DNA of 64,000 bases from an uncultured SAR86 cluster bacterium (GTDB taxonomy: Bacteria; Pseudomonadota; Gammaproteobacteria; Magnimaribacterales; AG-339-G14). The DNA lies in NCBI GenBank assembly GCA_902632605.1, contig CACPDB010000006.1:1-64000 (forward strand). Direction: 5' to 3'. How positions within the stretch are numbered: the stretch's first letter is position 1; each line of letters begins with the position of its first letter. The position numbers were made by a program, and so were the translations under genes. Of the stretch, positions 18,186-27,469 are shown one piece after another. A model generated the notes under the pieces. The model was not told the origin of the DNA. It ran no database searches and worked only from the letters and a program-made list of their open reading frames with translations.

Positions 18186-20275
18186 AAAGCAAATCACTTC
18201 AAAAAAACATCTCAGAAATAAAAGGGGTTGGTCCCAAAGTTAAAGAGGAGCTTAATAAAATTGGTATTAACTATATCGAAGACGCTCTCTTTTTATTGCC
18301 TAAAAAATATGAAAATAGAACAAAATTAACCTCTATAAAAGATTTAGTACCAGGGGAAGCGTTTCAATTTGAGGGAGAAATTCTTGAAAGCAAAACTATA
18401 TTTCCAGGCAGAAGGTCATTTATAGCAAGAATATCTGACGGCACAGGATTTTTACAAATTAGGTTATTCTATTTTTCATTTGCCCAAGCCAAAGCTTTTA
18501 AAGTTGGTTTGCATGTTAGAGGTTATGGTGTTGTAAGGACCAATGGCTCTTTGCTTCAGGTATTTCATCCAAGCTATAAAATCTTTGCATCATCTAATCG
18601 CCCTGTTTTAGATAATACTCTTACTCCAATATATTCTCTTGGCTCTTCGAAACTAACTCAATTTAGAGCAAGAAATATAATTAAAGAATGTTTAAAAGAA
18701 ATTGAGGAACTAAATCTTAACGAAAAAGAAATTGATTCGATATTTACACAACAAAAAATAAGTTCTTTATCTATTAAAGATGCACTGCTGAAAATTCATA
18801 GCCCATCAATTGAAGATGACATTATTAAAATCAATAGTTACAAGCATGAAGCTCAAGAACGTTTAATAGTAGAAGAATTAGCGACAAATCTTATTGGAGT
18901 AAAAATCGCCTCCGAAAAAATAAATAAACTTAAAGCAAAGCAAATGCCAATTTCAATAGAAGAAGTACAGTTATTTAAAGAAAATTTACCTTTTAAATTA
19001 ACTAATGCTCAAGAAAGAACGATTAAAGAAATTTCAGATGATATATCCCTTGCCAAGCCTATGAGGAGACTGGTCCAAGGTGACGTTGGTTCAGGAAAGA
19101 CAGTAGTAGCAGCGGTAAGTATGTATATATCTGCAAAAAATAATACTCAATCTGTTTTACTCTGTCCTACGGAGGTTTTAGCTGAACAACATTTCAAAAA
19201 CTTTTCATCATGGTTTAAAAGCTCAAATATAAAAATTGAATCATTAACTGGGAAAATGCCTGTCTCTAAAAGAGGAGAAATCTACCAAGGCTTAGAACAT
19301 GGCGAAATTGATATTTTGATTGGCACGCATGCGGTCTTTCAAGATAAAGTAAAAATGAAAAATCTAGGTCTAGTCGTAGTTGATGAACAACAAAGATTTG
19401 GTGTTAAACAAAGATTTGATTTAGTAAAAAAAAGTTCCAATCAAATAATGCCTCACCAATTATTTATGACCGCTACGCCCATACCAAGAACCCTAGCAAT
19501 GACTATTTTTGCTGATCTAGAAACTTCTAAAATTGATGAATTGCCGCCAGGCAGAAAACCAGTAGAAACTTTGGTCTTTAGTGATAAGAAAAAAGATGAA
19601 ATAGTTAAAAGATTGGAAACCGTATGTAAATTAGGTAATCAAGTTTTTTGGCTTTGTACTATGATTGAAGAATCCGAAAATCTAGATGTTCAAGCAGCAG
19701 ATGAAGCTAAAGAATGGATTAAAGAAAATACTAATGGTTTGAATGTTGGTCTTGTGCATAGCAAACTTCCAAAAGACCAAAGAGATAAGGCAATAGAAAA
19801 TTTTAGAAGTGGAAAAACTGATGTATTGGTATGTACGACTGTTATTGAAGTAGGTATGGATGTTCCTAATGCTAGTTTGATGGTTATTGAAAATGCCGAA
19901 AGACTGGGTTTAAGTCAATTACACCAATTAAGGGGAAGAGTCGGAAGGAAAGCAGATTTAGATGCTTATTGCGTTCTAATTTATCACGGGGAGATTGGTG
20001 AAATTGCTAAAGCTAGACTCGAAGCGATGAAATCGACTAATGATGGATTTGAAATCTCAGAGATCGACATGAAGTTGAGAGGTACTGGAGAAATTTTAGG
20101 CACCAAACAGTCTGGAGGAATAGAACTTAAAATCTCAGATTTATCTAGAGATGCTCATTTAATAAAAAAAGCAGAAAAACTTGTAGAGGGCTTAAATCAA
20201 AAAGATGAGGAGATATCTAAAATTCTTCTTGATAGGTGGCTGGGCGATAAACAAAATTTGATTATCGCCCAGTAA
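18182..20275 (+). CDS. recG: ATP-dependent DNA helicase RecG
   Basis: Branch-migrating helicase that regresses stalled replication forks and processes Holliday junctions and R-loops. The 697-aa protein has the N-terminal wedge domain with OB fold (IKGVGPKVKEELNKIGI start, FEGEILESKTIFPGRRSF), then SF2 helicase motifs: GDVGSGKTVVA (I), VVDEQQRFGV (II), TATPIPRT (III), and QLRGRVGR (VI), followed by the C-terminal TRG-type region. Length matches the family (about 690). Start codon is GTG overlapping ridA. A perfect 11-bp inverted repeat lies at the 3' end of the coding region. Confidence 0.96.
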   Translation: MKSKSLQKNISEIKGVGPKVKEELNKIGINYIEDALFLLPKKYENRTKLTSIKDLVPGEAFQFEGEILESKTIFPGRRSFIARISDGTGFLQIRLFYFSFAQAKAFKVGLHVRGYGVVRTNGSLLQVFHPSYKIFASSNRPVLDNTLTPIYSLGSSKLTQFRARNIIKECLKEIEELNLNEKEIDSIFTQQKISSLSIKDALLKIHSPSIEDDIIKINSYKHEAQERLIVEELATNLIGVKIASEKINKLKAKQMPISIEEVQLFKENLPFKLTNAQERTIKEISDDISLAKPMRRLVQGDVGSGKTVVAAVSMYISAKNNTQSVLLCPTEVLAEQHFKNFSSWFKSSNIKIESLTGKMPVSKRGEIYQGLEHGEIDILIGTHAVFQDKVKMKNLGLVVVDEQQRFGVKQRFDLVKKSSNQIMPHQLFMTATPIPRTLAMTIFADLETSKIDELPPGRKPVETLVFSDKKKDEIVKRLETVCKLGNQVFWLCTMIEESENLDVQAADEAKEWIKENTNGLNVGLVHSKLPKDQRDKAIENFRSGKTDVLVCTTVIEVGMDVPNASLMVIENAERLGLSQLHQLRGRVGRKADLDAYCVLIYHGEIGEIAKARLEAMKSTNDGFEISEIDMKLRGTGEILGTKQSGGIELKISDLSRDAHLIKKAEKLVEGLNQKDEEISKILLDRWLGDKQNLIIAQ
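20240..20272. repeat. Perfect 11-bp inverted repeat at the recG 3' end
   Basis: CTGGGCGATAA and TTATCGCCCAG flank an 11-base loop, forming a strong GC-containing hairpin in otherwise AT-rich DNA, right before the recG stop and between the convergent recG and hppA genes. Neither strand has a proper T-run directly after the stem (plus strand continues with an A-run), so it is not a standard intrinsic terminator. It could stabilise mRNA 3' ends or stop transcription in another way. Confidence 0.5.
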
Positions 20276-20282
20276 AAAAAAT

Positions 20283-22265
20283 TTAAAGCAATGGGGAAAT
20301 AACTAAACTCACTATTGCCATAACATTAATAAGAATGTTCATTGAAGGTCCTGAAGTATCTTTAAAGGGATCCCCCACAGTATCTCCAACAACGGCTGCC
20401 GAATGAGTATCGGTACCCTTCCCTCCAAGGTTTCCTTTTTCAATATATTTTTTAGCGTTATCCCAAGCTCCACCGGCATTAGCCATCATTAAAGCCATCG
20501 CAACACATCCGATGAGTCCACCACCAAGCATTCCGCCCAAAGATTCTGCACCTAAACCAAAACCTACGACAGCAGGAGCACCAACTGCGATAACGCCTGG
20601 AATAAGCATTCTTTTCAAAGCTGCTGAAGTAGCAATGTCTACGCATTTCGCTGTATCTGGTTCTGCATTTCCTTCGAGTAATCCTGGAATTTCCCTGAAC
20701 TGTCTTCTGATTTCATTAATCATCTCAAAGGCAGCGTCTCCAACTGCAGTCATTGTGATTGAAGAAATTAAAAAAGGAATTGAGATACCAATAAACATTC
20801 CAACTAAAACGCGAGGATCTGAAAGAAGCAGTTCAAACTCTCCTTTATTATGAGCAACCGTTTCTACGAAAGCTGCGATAATAGCTAAAGCTGCTAAGGC
20901 AGCAGCACCAATTGCAAAGCCCTTTCCTATAGCTGCAGTTGAGTTTCCTACCTCATCTAGGCCATCTGTAATTTCTCTAGTTTCAGGGCCCATACCAGCC
21001 ATTTCAGCAATACCACCGGCATTATCTGCGACAGGTCCATAAGCATCTATAGCCATGGTTATACCAACTGTAGCAAGCATTCCTACAGCAGCTATTCCAA
21101 CTCCATATAGACCAGTCAAACTTGTTGATATCCAAATTATTGTTGCAAGCACAAGGATTGGAAGAACCACAGATTGCATACCAACAGCTAAGCCAGTAAT
21201 CATTACAGTTGCCGGGCCAGTTTCTCCTGATTTTGCAATCTGCCTAATTGGACTGCTTCCAGTGTAATACTCAGTAATCAGTCCTATGAGAACTCCTCCG
21301 ACTGCACCAGTTAGAACAGCAAGCCAAATGTTAACAAATCCTTCTCCAATGAATAATTGAATTAGAAAATACGCAGCTACGATGAATAAAACAGCTGACC
21401 CTATGGTACCGGTTCTTAAAGCAGCATCAGGTGACATTGAAGAAAATGCTTTGACAATAATTATTCCAAGAACTGAGGCTATTAGTCCAATAGAAGCAAG
21501 CGCAAGAGGTAGAAGCATCATTCCAGAATCGTCTAATGTCGATGCAATAGCAATTGAAGCAATCATCGCTCCGCAATAAGATTCAAAAATATCAGAACCC
21601 ATACCAGCAACATCACCAACATTGTCTCCAACGTTATCAGCAATTACGCCAGGATTTCTTGGATCATCTTCGGGAATACCTGCCTCAACCTTACCTACTA
21701 AATCAGCACCAACATCCGCACTTTTGGTATAAATCCCGCCACCTACTCTTGAAAATAAAGCTACACAGGATGCTCCCATTCCAAATCCTTCGATAGCTCT
21801 GGCAGTTGCTGGATCTCCTCCAAAATAAAAATACAATCCACCTAAACCTACAAGTCCTAAAGAAGCTACACACAAACCCATAATCGAACCACCATAAAAG
21901 GCAATTGAAAGGGCTACTTTTGAGCCTTTTTCAGCTGCAGCGGTTGCTGTTCTGGAGTTTGCTTTGGTTGCAGAAAACATTCCAAGCCAACCTGCTAAAG
22001 ATGAAGAAAGAGCTCCTGCTGTAACTGCAAGTGCGGTATTAAAACCCAGAGCAAAATAAGATAAAGCAATTAAAACTAAAACAAAGAAAAATAAATATGT
22101 GTATTCTCGGCGCATGAAAACCATTGCTCCTAAGTGAATTTGGTCAGCAATTTTTTTTACTTTTTCAGAACCTTCGTCATAACTGACAACAATAAAATAA
22201 ATAACTAATGCTATTAACAAACCGAAAAGGCCGAAAATTGGTGGCATAGAAATATAAGTTTCCAT
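20283..22265 (-). CDS. hppA: Membrane-bound proton/sodium-translocating pyrophosphatase
   Basis: Couples hydrolysis of pyrophosphate in the cytoplasm to export of H+ or Na+. The 660-aa multi-helix protein carries the substrate-site motifs [36 protein letters not shown] and, near the C terminus, [15 protein letters not shown]. The diagnostic position in [14 protein letters not shown] is Ala rather than Lys, which places it in the K+-dependent class; whether it pumps Na+ or H+ cannot be decided by eye. It recovers energy from biosynthetic PPi. RBS GGGAG precedes the ATG. Convergent with recG. Confidence 0.95.
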   Translation of the reverse strand: METYISMPPIFGLFGLLIALVIYFIVVSYDEGSEKVKKIADQIHLGAMVFMRREYTYLFFFVLVLIALSYFALGFNTALAVTAGALSSSLAGWLGMFSATKANSRTATAAAEKGSKVALSIAFYGGSIMGLCVASLGLVGLGGLYFYFGGDPATARAIEGFGMGASCVALFSRVGGGIYTKSADVGADLVGKVEAGIPEDDPRNPGVIADNVGDNVGDVAGMGSDIFESYCGAMIASIAIASTLDDSGMMLLPLALASIGLIASVLGIIIVKAFSSMSPDAALRTGTIGSAVLFIVAAYFLIQLFIGEGFVNIWLAVLTGAVGGVLIGLITEYYTGSSPIRQIAKSGETGPATVMITGLAVGMQSVVLPILVLATIIWISTSLTGLYGVGIAAVGMLATVGITMAIDAYGPVADNAGGIAEMAGMGPETREITDGLDEVGNSTAAIGKGFAIGAAALAALAIIAAFVETVAHNKGEFELLLSDPRVLVGMFIGISIPFLISSITMTAVGDAAFEMINEIRRQFREIPGLLEGNAEPDTAKCVDIATSAALKRMLIPGVIAVGAPAVVGFGLGAESLGGMLGGGLIGCVAMALMMANAGGAWDNAKKYIEKGNLGGKGTDTHSAAVVGDTVGDPFKDTSGPSMNILINVMAIVSLVISPLL

Positions 22266-22318
22266 AAGTGACTCTCCCGAGAATAAAAACGCTAATTTAC
22301 CAGATTAGTAACTATTTT

Positions 22319-23554
22319 TTAACTAATAAAATCTTTTCTTGAGAGCTGATTTTCTGAATTTGCAACAATGCAAGAGATAGTCGCATCTCCTGATACGTTT
22401 ACCGCTGTTCTTAACATGTCCAATAATCTATCAACACCAATGATTAAAGCGATTCCTTCAACTGGTAATCCTACTTGTTGGAGAACCATAGCTAACATGA
22501 TAAGTCCTACCCCAGGAACTCCGGCGGTTCCAATTGAAGCTAAAGTTGCTGTGATGATAACCATTAAATATTCCACCATGCTCAAATCAACTTGGTAAAC
22601 CTGAGCAATAAATACAGTTGCTACACCTTGCATAATTGCAGTGCCATCCATATTTATGGTTGTTCCCAAAGGAATACAGAAAGAACTTACGGATTTATCA
22701 ACGCCTAGTTTTTCTTCTACAGTTTTCAAAGTTACGGGCATGGTTGCACTGCTTGAAGATGTACTGAAAGCAAAAATAATGGCTTCTCTCATTTTTGTGA
22801 AGAAAATAAAAGGATTAATTTTTGCTAACGAAGTTAGTAACAAGCTATAAGTAAATGCAGCATGAAATATTAAAACCCCTACGACGATTAGAAAATAATT
22901 AATCAATGTGAAGATAATTGATATTCCCAAAGACGAGAAAGTTGAGAATATCAAACAAAATACTCCTATCGGCGAAAGCCAAATTACAAAATTGACAATG
23001 TTTAAAATAATTTCATTTAAATCTATGAAGAACGATCTTACTTTTGAAGTTTCGTTTGAAATTTTGTTTATGCCATACCCAAATAAAATAGCAAATATTA
23101 TGATCTGAATCATATTTCCCGCTGCCATGGCTTCAATTGGATTGCTGGGAAACAAATTTACAAAAGTATCTTTAAGAGATGGAATGGAATCTTGTTCAAA
23201 AGATGAATTACTTACCATGCTAACTCCATTTGCCATTTCAAAGAAAGAACTTACAAATAAAGCGCTAATAATTGCCAACGCAGTGGTGAATAAATAAAGT
23301 GCTATTGCTTTAGAGCTGATGGACAGAAGCTGCTTATTGGAACTTAGGTTAGAAACTCCCACTACCAAAGATACAAAGACCAAAGGAACAACTAACAATT
23401 TAAGAAGAGAAAGAAAAATACTTCCTAATGCATCAATAAATTCTGAAAAGAAATTTAAAAAACTTGGTAAATTTTCCTGAAAAACAGAGTTAGAGATACT
23501 TCCTAAAATTATTCCCAGAAGCATTCCAAGAAGGATTTTTGCAGTTAAAGACAT
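22319..23554 (-). CDS. Dicarboxylate/amino acid:cation symporter (DAACS, GltP-like)
   Basis: Inner-membrane symporter of the SLC1 / glutamate transporter fold that takes up dicarboxylic amino acids or C4-dicarboxylates with Na+ or H+. The 411-aa protein shows the serine-rich re-entrant loop FSTSSSSATMPVTL (hairpin 1), the NMDGTAIMQG cation/substrate motif in helix 7, and GIDRLLDMLRTAVNV-type helix 8 residues (GVDRLLDMLRTAVNVSGD), with the Arg often linked to acidic substrates. The 53-base gap to hppA contains a weak stem-loop. Exact substrate not assignable. Confidence 0.9.
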   Translation of the reverse strand: MSLTAKILLGMLLGIILGSISNSVFQENLPSFLNFFSEFIDALGSIFLSLLKLLVVPLVFVSLVVGVSNLSSNKQLLSISSKAIALYLFTTALAIISALFVSSFFEMANGVSMVSNSSFEQDSIPSLKDTFVNLFPSNPIEAMAAGNMIQIIIFAILFGYGINKISNETSKVRSFFIDLNEIILNIVNFVIWLSPIGVFCLIFSTFSSLGISIIFTLINYFLIVVGVLIFHAAFTYSLLLTSLAKINPFIFFTKMREAIIFAFSTSSSSATMPVTLKTVEEKLGVDKSVSSFCIPLGTTINMDGTAIMQGVATVFIAQVYQVDLSMVEYLMVIITATLASIGTAGVPGVGLIMLAMVLQQVGLPVEGIALIIGVDRLLDMLRTAVNVSGDATISCIVANSENQLSRKDFIS

Positions 23555-23560
23555 TTGAGA

Positions 23561-23752
23561 TTAGTAGCTTTTTCCGCCCTCCAAAGGAACCATCTCAAAA
23601 TCCTCTTTTCCAACTCCGCAGTCAGGACAAACCCAGTCAAATGGAACATCTTCCCATTTTGTTCCCGGTTCGATGCCATCTTCAGGCCAGCCTTCAGCTT
23701 CATCGTAAATCAATCCGCAGACAATGCATTCCCACTTAATGTATTCTTCCAT
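23561..23752 (-). CDS. rubA: Rubredoxin
   Basis: A 63-aa one-iron electron carrier with both cysteine knuckles intact: [13 protein letters not shown] near residue 9 and [14 protein letters not shown] near residue 40, plus the typical PGTKWEDVP loop. Divergent from ubiA with 43 bases between the starts; rubredoxin genes next to ubi genes are also known in Pseudomonas. Its partner is not obvious: no alkane hydroxylase AlkB or rubredoxin reductase is encoded in the window, although oxidative enzymes including a P450 lie further along. The symbol denotes the family. Confidence 0.94.
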   Translation of the reverse strand: MEEYIKWECIVCGLIYDEAEGWPEDGIEPGTKWEDVPFDWVCPDCGVGKEDFEMVPLEGGKSY

Positions 23753-23795
23753 AACTAAATAAGTTTAATATCTCTATGAAGTTTGGATTATATTC

Positions 23796-24647
23796 ATGTT
23801 GGGCATTTTAAAAAACTATTTTTTCCTTCTAAGACTAGATAAACCCATTGGCGTGTATCTTCTTCTGTGGCCGTCTTTAACGGCGTTATGGCTTGCTTCT
23901 GAAGGCAATCCAGAGCTTTTAATTGTAATAATTTTTTGTCTTGGCAGTTTTTTCATGAGATCCGCAGGAGTAATCATGAATGATTTCCTTGATCAAGACA
24001 TCGATAGAAAGGTATTGAGAACATTTAATAGGCCTATAGCCAATTATTCTGTCTCAAATAAAGAAGCTCTAGCTTTGTTCTTAATATTGATGATTTTGTC
24101 TTCAAGTTTACTTCTTTTTTTAAATCTCAAAAGTTTATATATAGCTTTATTTTGCATTCTATTAATTTCTACCTATCCTCTGATGAAAAGATTCTTACCT
24201 ATTCCTCAACTGTACTTGGGGGTTTGTTATTCCATGGGAATATTTATGGCCTATGCATTCTATCAAGGAACATTTCCTTTAAGTTGTTGGCTGTTGTTTT
24301 TTGGAAACATCTTTTGGGTACTTGCGTACGATACAGTTTATGCATTGTCAGACAGACAAGATGATTTATTAATCAACGTAAAAAGCTCTGCAATTTATTT
24401 TCAAGGTAAAGAAAAGTTAATTTTATGGATAAGTTATTTTTTACTTATAACTTTTCTCCTAATAATAGGAGTTTTTAATTCCTTTTCTTTATTATATTAC
24501 TTAGCGCTTTCAGCAAATATTTTATTGATCCTTTTTTTGATGATCACTACTAATTTTGAAAAACCATCTGATTGTTCTAAATTTTTTAGAAAAAACCATT
24601 GGCTGGGTATAGGAATATTTTTGAGCTTTGTTGCTGCTTTTGTATAA
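23796..24647 (+). CDS. ubiA: 4-hydroxybenzoate polyprenyltransferase
   Basis: Integral membrane prenyltransferase that attaches the polyprenyl chain to 4-hydroxybenzoate in ubiquinone synthesis. The 283-aa protein shows the first Asp-rich motif NDFLDQDIDRKVLRT and the second DTVYALSDRQDD, with LDKPIGVYLLLWPSLTALWLA at the N terminus typical of UbiA. About eight hydrophobic helices are visible. The stop is followed directly by the FemAB-like gene (no gap). ubiC, often adjacent, is absent. Confidence 0.95.
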   Translation: MLGILKNYFFLLRLDKPIGVYLLLWPSLTALWLASEGNPELLIVIIFCLGSFFMRSAGVIMNDFLDQDIDRKVLRTFNRPIANYSVSNKEALALFLILMILSSSLLLFLNLKSLYIALFCILLISTYPLMKRFLPIPQLYLGVCYSMGIFMAYAFYQGTFPLSCWLLFFGNIFWVLAYDTVYALSDRQDDLLINVKSSAIYFQGKEKLILWISYFLLITFLLIIGVFNSFSLLYYLALSANILLILFLMITTNFEKPSDCSKFFRKNHWLGIGIFLSFVAAFV

Positions 24648-25796
24648 ATGAAAGAAATTAAATTTAATAATTCGATTAGCACAATTGACAAAAAAAACTG
24701 GAACAAACTAATTCCAGAAAATGATTACCCTTTTTTAAAATACGAATTTCTTGAGCTACTAGAAATAACAAATTGTGTAGGAAAAAATACTGGTTGGCAT
24801 CCTGCGCACATTTCCATAGAAGAAAATAACGAAATTTTAGGGGCAATGCCTCTTTACATTAAAACCGATTCCTCTGGAGAGTTTGTTTTTGATTACTCTT
24901 GGGCAAACGCTTTTTATCAACATGGTTTAGATTATTATCCTAAATTGGTTTCCTCCATACCCTTTACTCCTGCTACTGGTCCAAGAATTCTTCATCAAGA
25001 TAAAGAATCAGCAGATCATATATTTTCTCTAATTCTTTCAGGTGTTAAAAAGCTTAGCGAGGAAAATAATATATCTTCCTGGCATGTCTTGTTTCCAGAA
25101 GAAAAAGATATAAACGTATTTTCTGAGAAATCTCTCAGCGTAAGGAAAAATGCTCAGTTTATTTGGTTTAATGAAAACTTTAATACATTCGATGACTTCG
25201 TTGATACTTTTAGATCAAGACATAGAAAAAATGTAAAAAAAGAAAGAGAAAGGGTTTTAAGCCAAGGCATAGACATACAAACTTTCTCAGGAACTGATTT
25301 GAACCAAGAGTTGATGATGCAGTTTTATGAATTTTACTTATCAACAAATCTAAAGCGCAGTGGACATTTTGGATATCTTACAAAAGAATTTTTTGAAGGA
25401 TGTCTTGATACGATAAATGAAAATATCGTTCTTGTGCTAGCAAAAGATACAAATAATAATTCCTTGGTTGGAGGATCAATGTTTTTTAAAGATAGGGAAA
25501 ATTTATATGGACGTTATTGGGGCTGCTCAGCTGAATACGATTGCTTACATTTTGAATGCTGTTACTACCAAGGAATAGAGTTTGCAATTAAAAATAAACT
25601 CAATAAGTTTGACCCTGGCGTTCAAGGCGAACATAAAATTAAAAGAGGTTTTAAGCCAACAATTACATATTCTGCACATTGGATATCTGAACCCAGCTTT
25701 AGAGATGCGATAGAAAATTTTGTGAATAACGAAGAACAACATATAAACGCCTATGTCAAAGCAACAAGCAAATACCTCCCTTTTAAAAGTATTTAA
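24648..25796 (+). CDS. FemAB-like / GNAT-fold acyltransferase (COG3146 type)
   Basis: A 382-aa protein of the FemAB-like GNAT superfamily (PF04339 type, once labelled peptidoglycan-biosynthesis related). Recognisable parts are the early GWHPAHISIEENNEILGAMPLY, the central SRHRKNVKKERERVLSQG motif and the C-terminal FDPGVQGEHKIKRGFKPT block typical of this family. It presumably transfers an acyl or aminoacyl group, but no substrate is established for the family. It begins immediately after ubiA and overlaps the next gene by 44 bases, so the three are likely one operon. Confidence 0.75.
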   Translation: MKEIKFNNSISTIDKKNWNKLIPENDYPFLKYEFLELLEITNCVGKNTGWHPAHISIEENNEILGAMPLYIKTDSSGEFVFDYSWANAFYQHGLDYYPKLVSSIPFTPATGPRILHQDKESADHIFSLILSGVKKLSEENNISSWHVLFPEEKDINVFSEKSLSVRKNAQFIWFNENFNTFDDFVDTFRSRHRKNVKKERERVLSQGIDIQTFSGTDLNQELMMQFYEFYLSTNLKRSGHFGYLTKEFFEGCLDTINENIVLVLAKDTNNNSLVGGSMFFKDRENLYGRYWGCSAEYDCLHFECCYYQGIEFAIKNKLNKFDPGVQGEHKIKRGFKPTITYSAHWISEPSFRDAIENFVNNEEQHINAYVKATSKYLPFKSI

Positions 25797-26391
25797 AAAT
25801 CATAAATCAAAAGAAAAGATTTTTTATCTCGCCAAAAAAGACAAAGATTTAATTGATTTGTTTATCAATTTTTCTGATTTCGAGGAATATAAAAGGGACA
25901 AAGGCTTTAAAGGAATTTTGCAATTGATTATTGAGCAACAGCTATCTGTTGCTTCAGCAAACGCAATATTTAGAAAGCTAAAGATAAAAATGCCAAATAT
26001 TTCTCCAGAATCTTTTTTAAAAATAAAAGAATCAGATTTAAAAAAATGCGGTTTAAGCAAACAGAAAATTGATTACTTAACTGGCCTAGCGAAAAAATGT
26101 AAGAATAAGGAAATCAATTTCAGGAAAATTCACAAAATGGATGATGAAAATTTAGTGAAAGAAATTACTAAAATTAAAGGCATTGGACCATGGACAGCTC
26201 AATGTTACATGCTTGCTTCACTTAGAAGAAATGATGTGTGGCCAGTAGCTGACTTAGGTTTAATGGAAGCGGTGAAAAGAATAAAAGGACTTAAAAAGAG
26301 ACCTTCAGAAGAAGATATGGAAAAAATTTCTCAAATTTGGAGACCTTATAGAAGTACTGTGGCTAATGTGCTATGGGCATCTTATGACTAA
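25753..26391 (+). CDS. DNA-3-methyladenine glycosylase II, HhH-GPD family (AlkA-like)
   Basis: Removes alkylated bases from DNA to start base excision repair. The 212-aa protein has the HhH-GPD fold: IIEQQLSVASANAIFRKL, the helix-hairpin-helix ITKIKGIGPWTAQCYML and the catalytic Asp in WPVADLGLM. It lacks the N-terminal beta domain of E. coli AlkA, so it is of the shorter Mag/AlkA2 type. The ATG start lies 44 bases inside the preceding gene. The C-terminal WRPYRSTVANVLWA block is family-typical. Confidence 0.9.
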   Translation: MSKQQANTSLLKVFKNHKSKEKIFYLAKKDKDLIDLFINFSDFEEYKRDKGFKGILQLIIEQQLSVASANAIFRKLKIKMPNISPESFLKIKESDLKKCGLSKQKIDYLTGLAKKCKNKEINFRKIHKMDDENLVKEITKIKGIGPWTAQCYMLASLRRNDVWPVADLGLMEAVKRIKGLKKRPSEEDMEKISQIWRPYRSTVANVLWASYD

Positions 26392-26427
26392 ATTTTAAAA
26401 TGAATAAAATCTCTATAGACTGATTAA

Positions 26428-26868
26428 ATGTTTAAAACCTATCGAAATTTAAAAAGCTTGCATACCCTTTATGAGCAGAATTTCGTTTTAATAGATAAGC
26501 TCTCTGGCGAACTCAATAAACACAATAAATTTTCTTTTCAAGTTGGAAATCTTGCAATCAAAAGCCAAGTTAGCATTTCAAAAAAGCAGTTATCAAAATT
26601 TACCGATGAACTTGAATTCCTAATCAATGATGTTACCGGAATAAAAGATATTGTTATCAAATGCAGAACTTACAAAGAAGCTAAAATGGTTGAAGTGATT
26701 GAATTTCAAAATTTTCATAAAGATTTGTTGTCTATTTTTAAATTAAAAAAAATGAATTTTGAAAAAGATGAACGATTTCAATGGAATCTTTTTATGAATC
26801 AATTTTTGAATTATTCTATTCTCCATGGAAGTGCAGTTGAAGATTATTTACCTTCATGGATTCAATAG
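26428..26868 (+). CDS. DUF1249 family protein (YqiB-like)
   Basis: A 146-aa protein with weak but recognisable similarity to E. coli YqiB (DUF1249): it begins with an acidic, aromatic N-terminal helix (LYEQNFVLIDKL) and ends with KDERFQWNLFMNQFLNYSIL, which parallels the YqiB RDEKHQINQFLADWL segment. Function unknown. The following gene is yqiA-like and overlaps it by 44 bases; in E. coli yqiB and yqiA also lie in one cluster with cpdA and parE, which supports the assignment. cpdA and parE are not here. Confidence 0.7.
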   Translation: MFKTYRNLKSLHTLYEQNFVLIDKLSGELNKHNKFSFQVGNLAIKSQVSISKKQLSKFTDELEFLINDVTGIKDIVIKCRTYKEAKMVEVIEFQNFHKDLLSIFKLKKMNFEKDERFQWNLFMNQFLNYSILHGSAVEDYLPSWIQ

Positions 26869-27400
26869 TTCAGCAGAATCAAAAAAATCAAAAATTTTAG
26901 ATTCTTATTTAGAAAGAAAAGAACTTATCAATTTAGAATCTCCTAACTTAAATACCTCTCCCTCAAAAGCTATCTCTCAAATAGAGAAAATAATTAAAGA
27001 AAGTTCTAATAGGGTTTGTGTAGTAGGAAGTTCTCTCGGAGGATTATATGCAACTTTTGTGGCAGATAAATTCGATCTTAGATCAGTGACAATAAATCCA
27101 GTAGTGACAAATCATATCTCCGAAATGAAGGACCTAGTAGGTCCTCATAAAAACTTTCATACGGATGAAGAATATGAGTTTTCAATGAAGGATTACTTAG
27201 ATTTACAAAAATTAGGTCTAAAAGAACTTAAAGAACCCTTAAATCACTTATGTCTAATAAAGATGTCAGATGAAGTTTTAGATCACAATAAAACGTTAGA
27301 ATATTTTTCTAAATCTTATGTGCTTAGCGAAAAAGGGGGGAATCATAGTTATGATGACTTTTTTGAAAAAATTCCTTTGATTTTAGACTATATGTACTAA
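26825..27400 (+). CDS. yqiA: YqiA-like alpha/beta-hydrolase esterase
   Basis: A 191-aa member of the UPF0227/YqiA esterase family. Motifs: IIYLHGFNSSAESKK at the N terminus, nucleophile elbow GSSLGGLYAT (Ser), then SDEVLDHNKT supplying the acid and GGNHSYDDF with the catalytic His. E. coli YqiA hydrolyses short acyl esters in vitro; the natural substrate is unknown. The track start is the ATG at 26825, but a TTG at 26837 with GGAAG just before it would give the more family-like N terminus MKIIYLHGF. An NtrC-like palindrome overlaps the stop codon. Confidence 0.85.
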   Translation: MEVQLKIIYLHGFNSSAESKKSKILDSYLERKELINLESPNLNTSPSKAISQIEKIIKESSNRVCVVGSSLGGLYATFVADKFDLRSVTINPVVTNHISEMKDLVGPHKNFHTDEEYEFSMKDYLDLQKLGLKELKEPLNHLCLIKMSDEVLDHNKTLEYFSKSYVLSEKGGNHSYDDFFEKIPLILDYMY

Positions 27401-27409
27401 AATAGTGCA
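27393..27409. promoter_or_regulatory. Candidate NtrC-binding palindrome upstream of the GSII gene
   Basis: TGTACTAAAATAGTGCA is a 17-bp palindrome with one mismatch that resembles the enterobacterial NtrC site (TGCAC-N7-GTGCA). It overlaps the yqiA stop and lies about 75 bases upstream of the predicted transcription start of the glutamine synthetase gene. Further half-sites follow (GCACTA at 27416 and TGCACTATTTTATAGCA at 27437-27453). A nearly identical sequence occurs at 45487-45503. Binding by NtrC is inferred from location and consensus recalled from E. coli. Confidence 0.6.
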
Positions 27410-27448
27410 AATTAAGCACTAAATAGAGACAAAAAATGCACTATTTTA

Positions 27449-27469
27449 TAGCAATTACTTTGCTAATAT
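27449..27469 (+). promoter_or_regulatory. Candidate glutamine synthetase promoter (sigma-54-like, alternative extended -10)
   Basis: TAGCAATTACTTTGCT (27449-27464) fits the sigma-54 pattern TGGCACG-N4-TTGCW in spacing and in the -12 element, but the -24 GG is AG. The same bases also contain an extended -10, TGCTAATAT (27461-27469), usable by a sigma-70-type holoenzyme. Either way transcription would start near 27475, just before RBS GGAG (27492) and the ATG at 27502. This also shows that the track's ORF start at 27436 lies upstream of the promoter core. Confidence 0.5.

Noticed and set aside
20512-21796. Several plus-strand ORFs opposite hppA
   Set aside because: They mirror the Ala/Gly-rich hppA codons on the other strand, have no recognisable motifs and no ribosome binding sites, and hppA is unquestionable.
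22266-22318. Possible terminator (CTAAT/ATTAG stem then T-rich) after the symporter gene
   Set aside because: Only a 5-bp AT-rich stem; too weak to call.
25753-25796. Possible fusion or frameshift between the FemAB-like and AlkA-like genes (44-base overlap)
   Set aside because: Both proteins have complete family termini; the overlap is an alternative-frame start typical of the compact gene order here.
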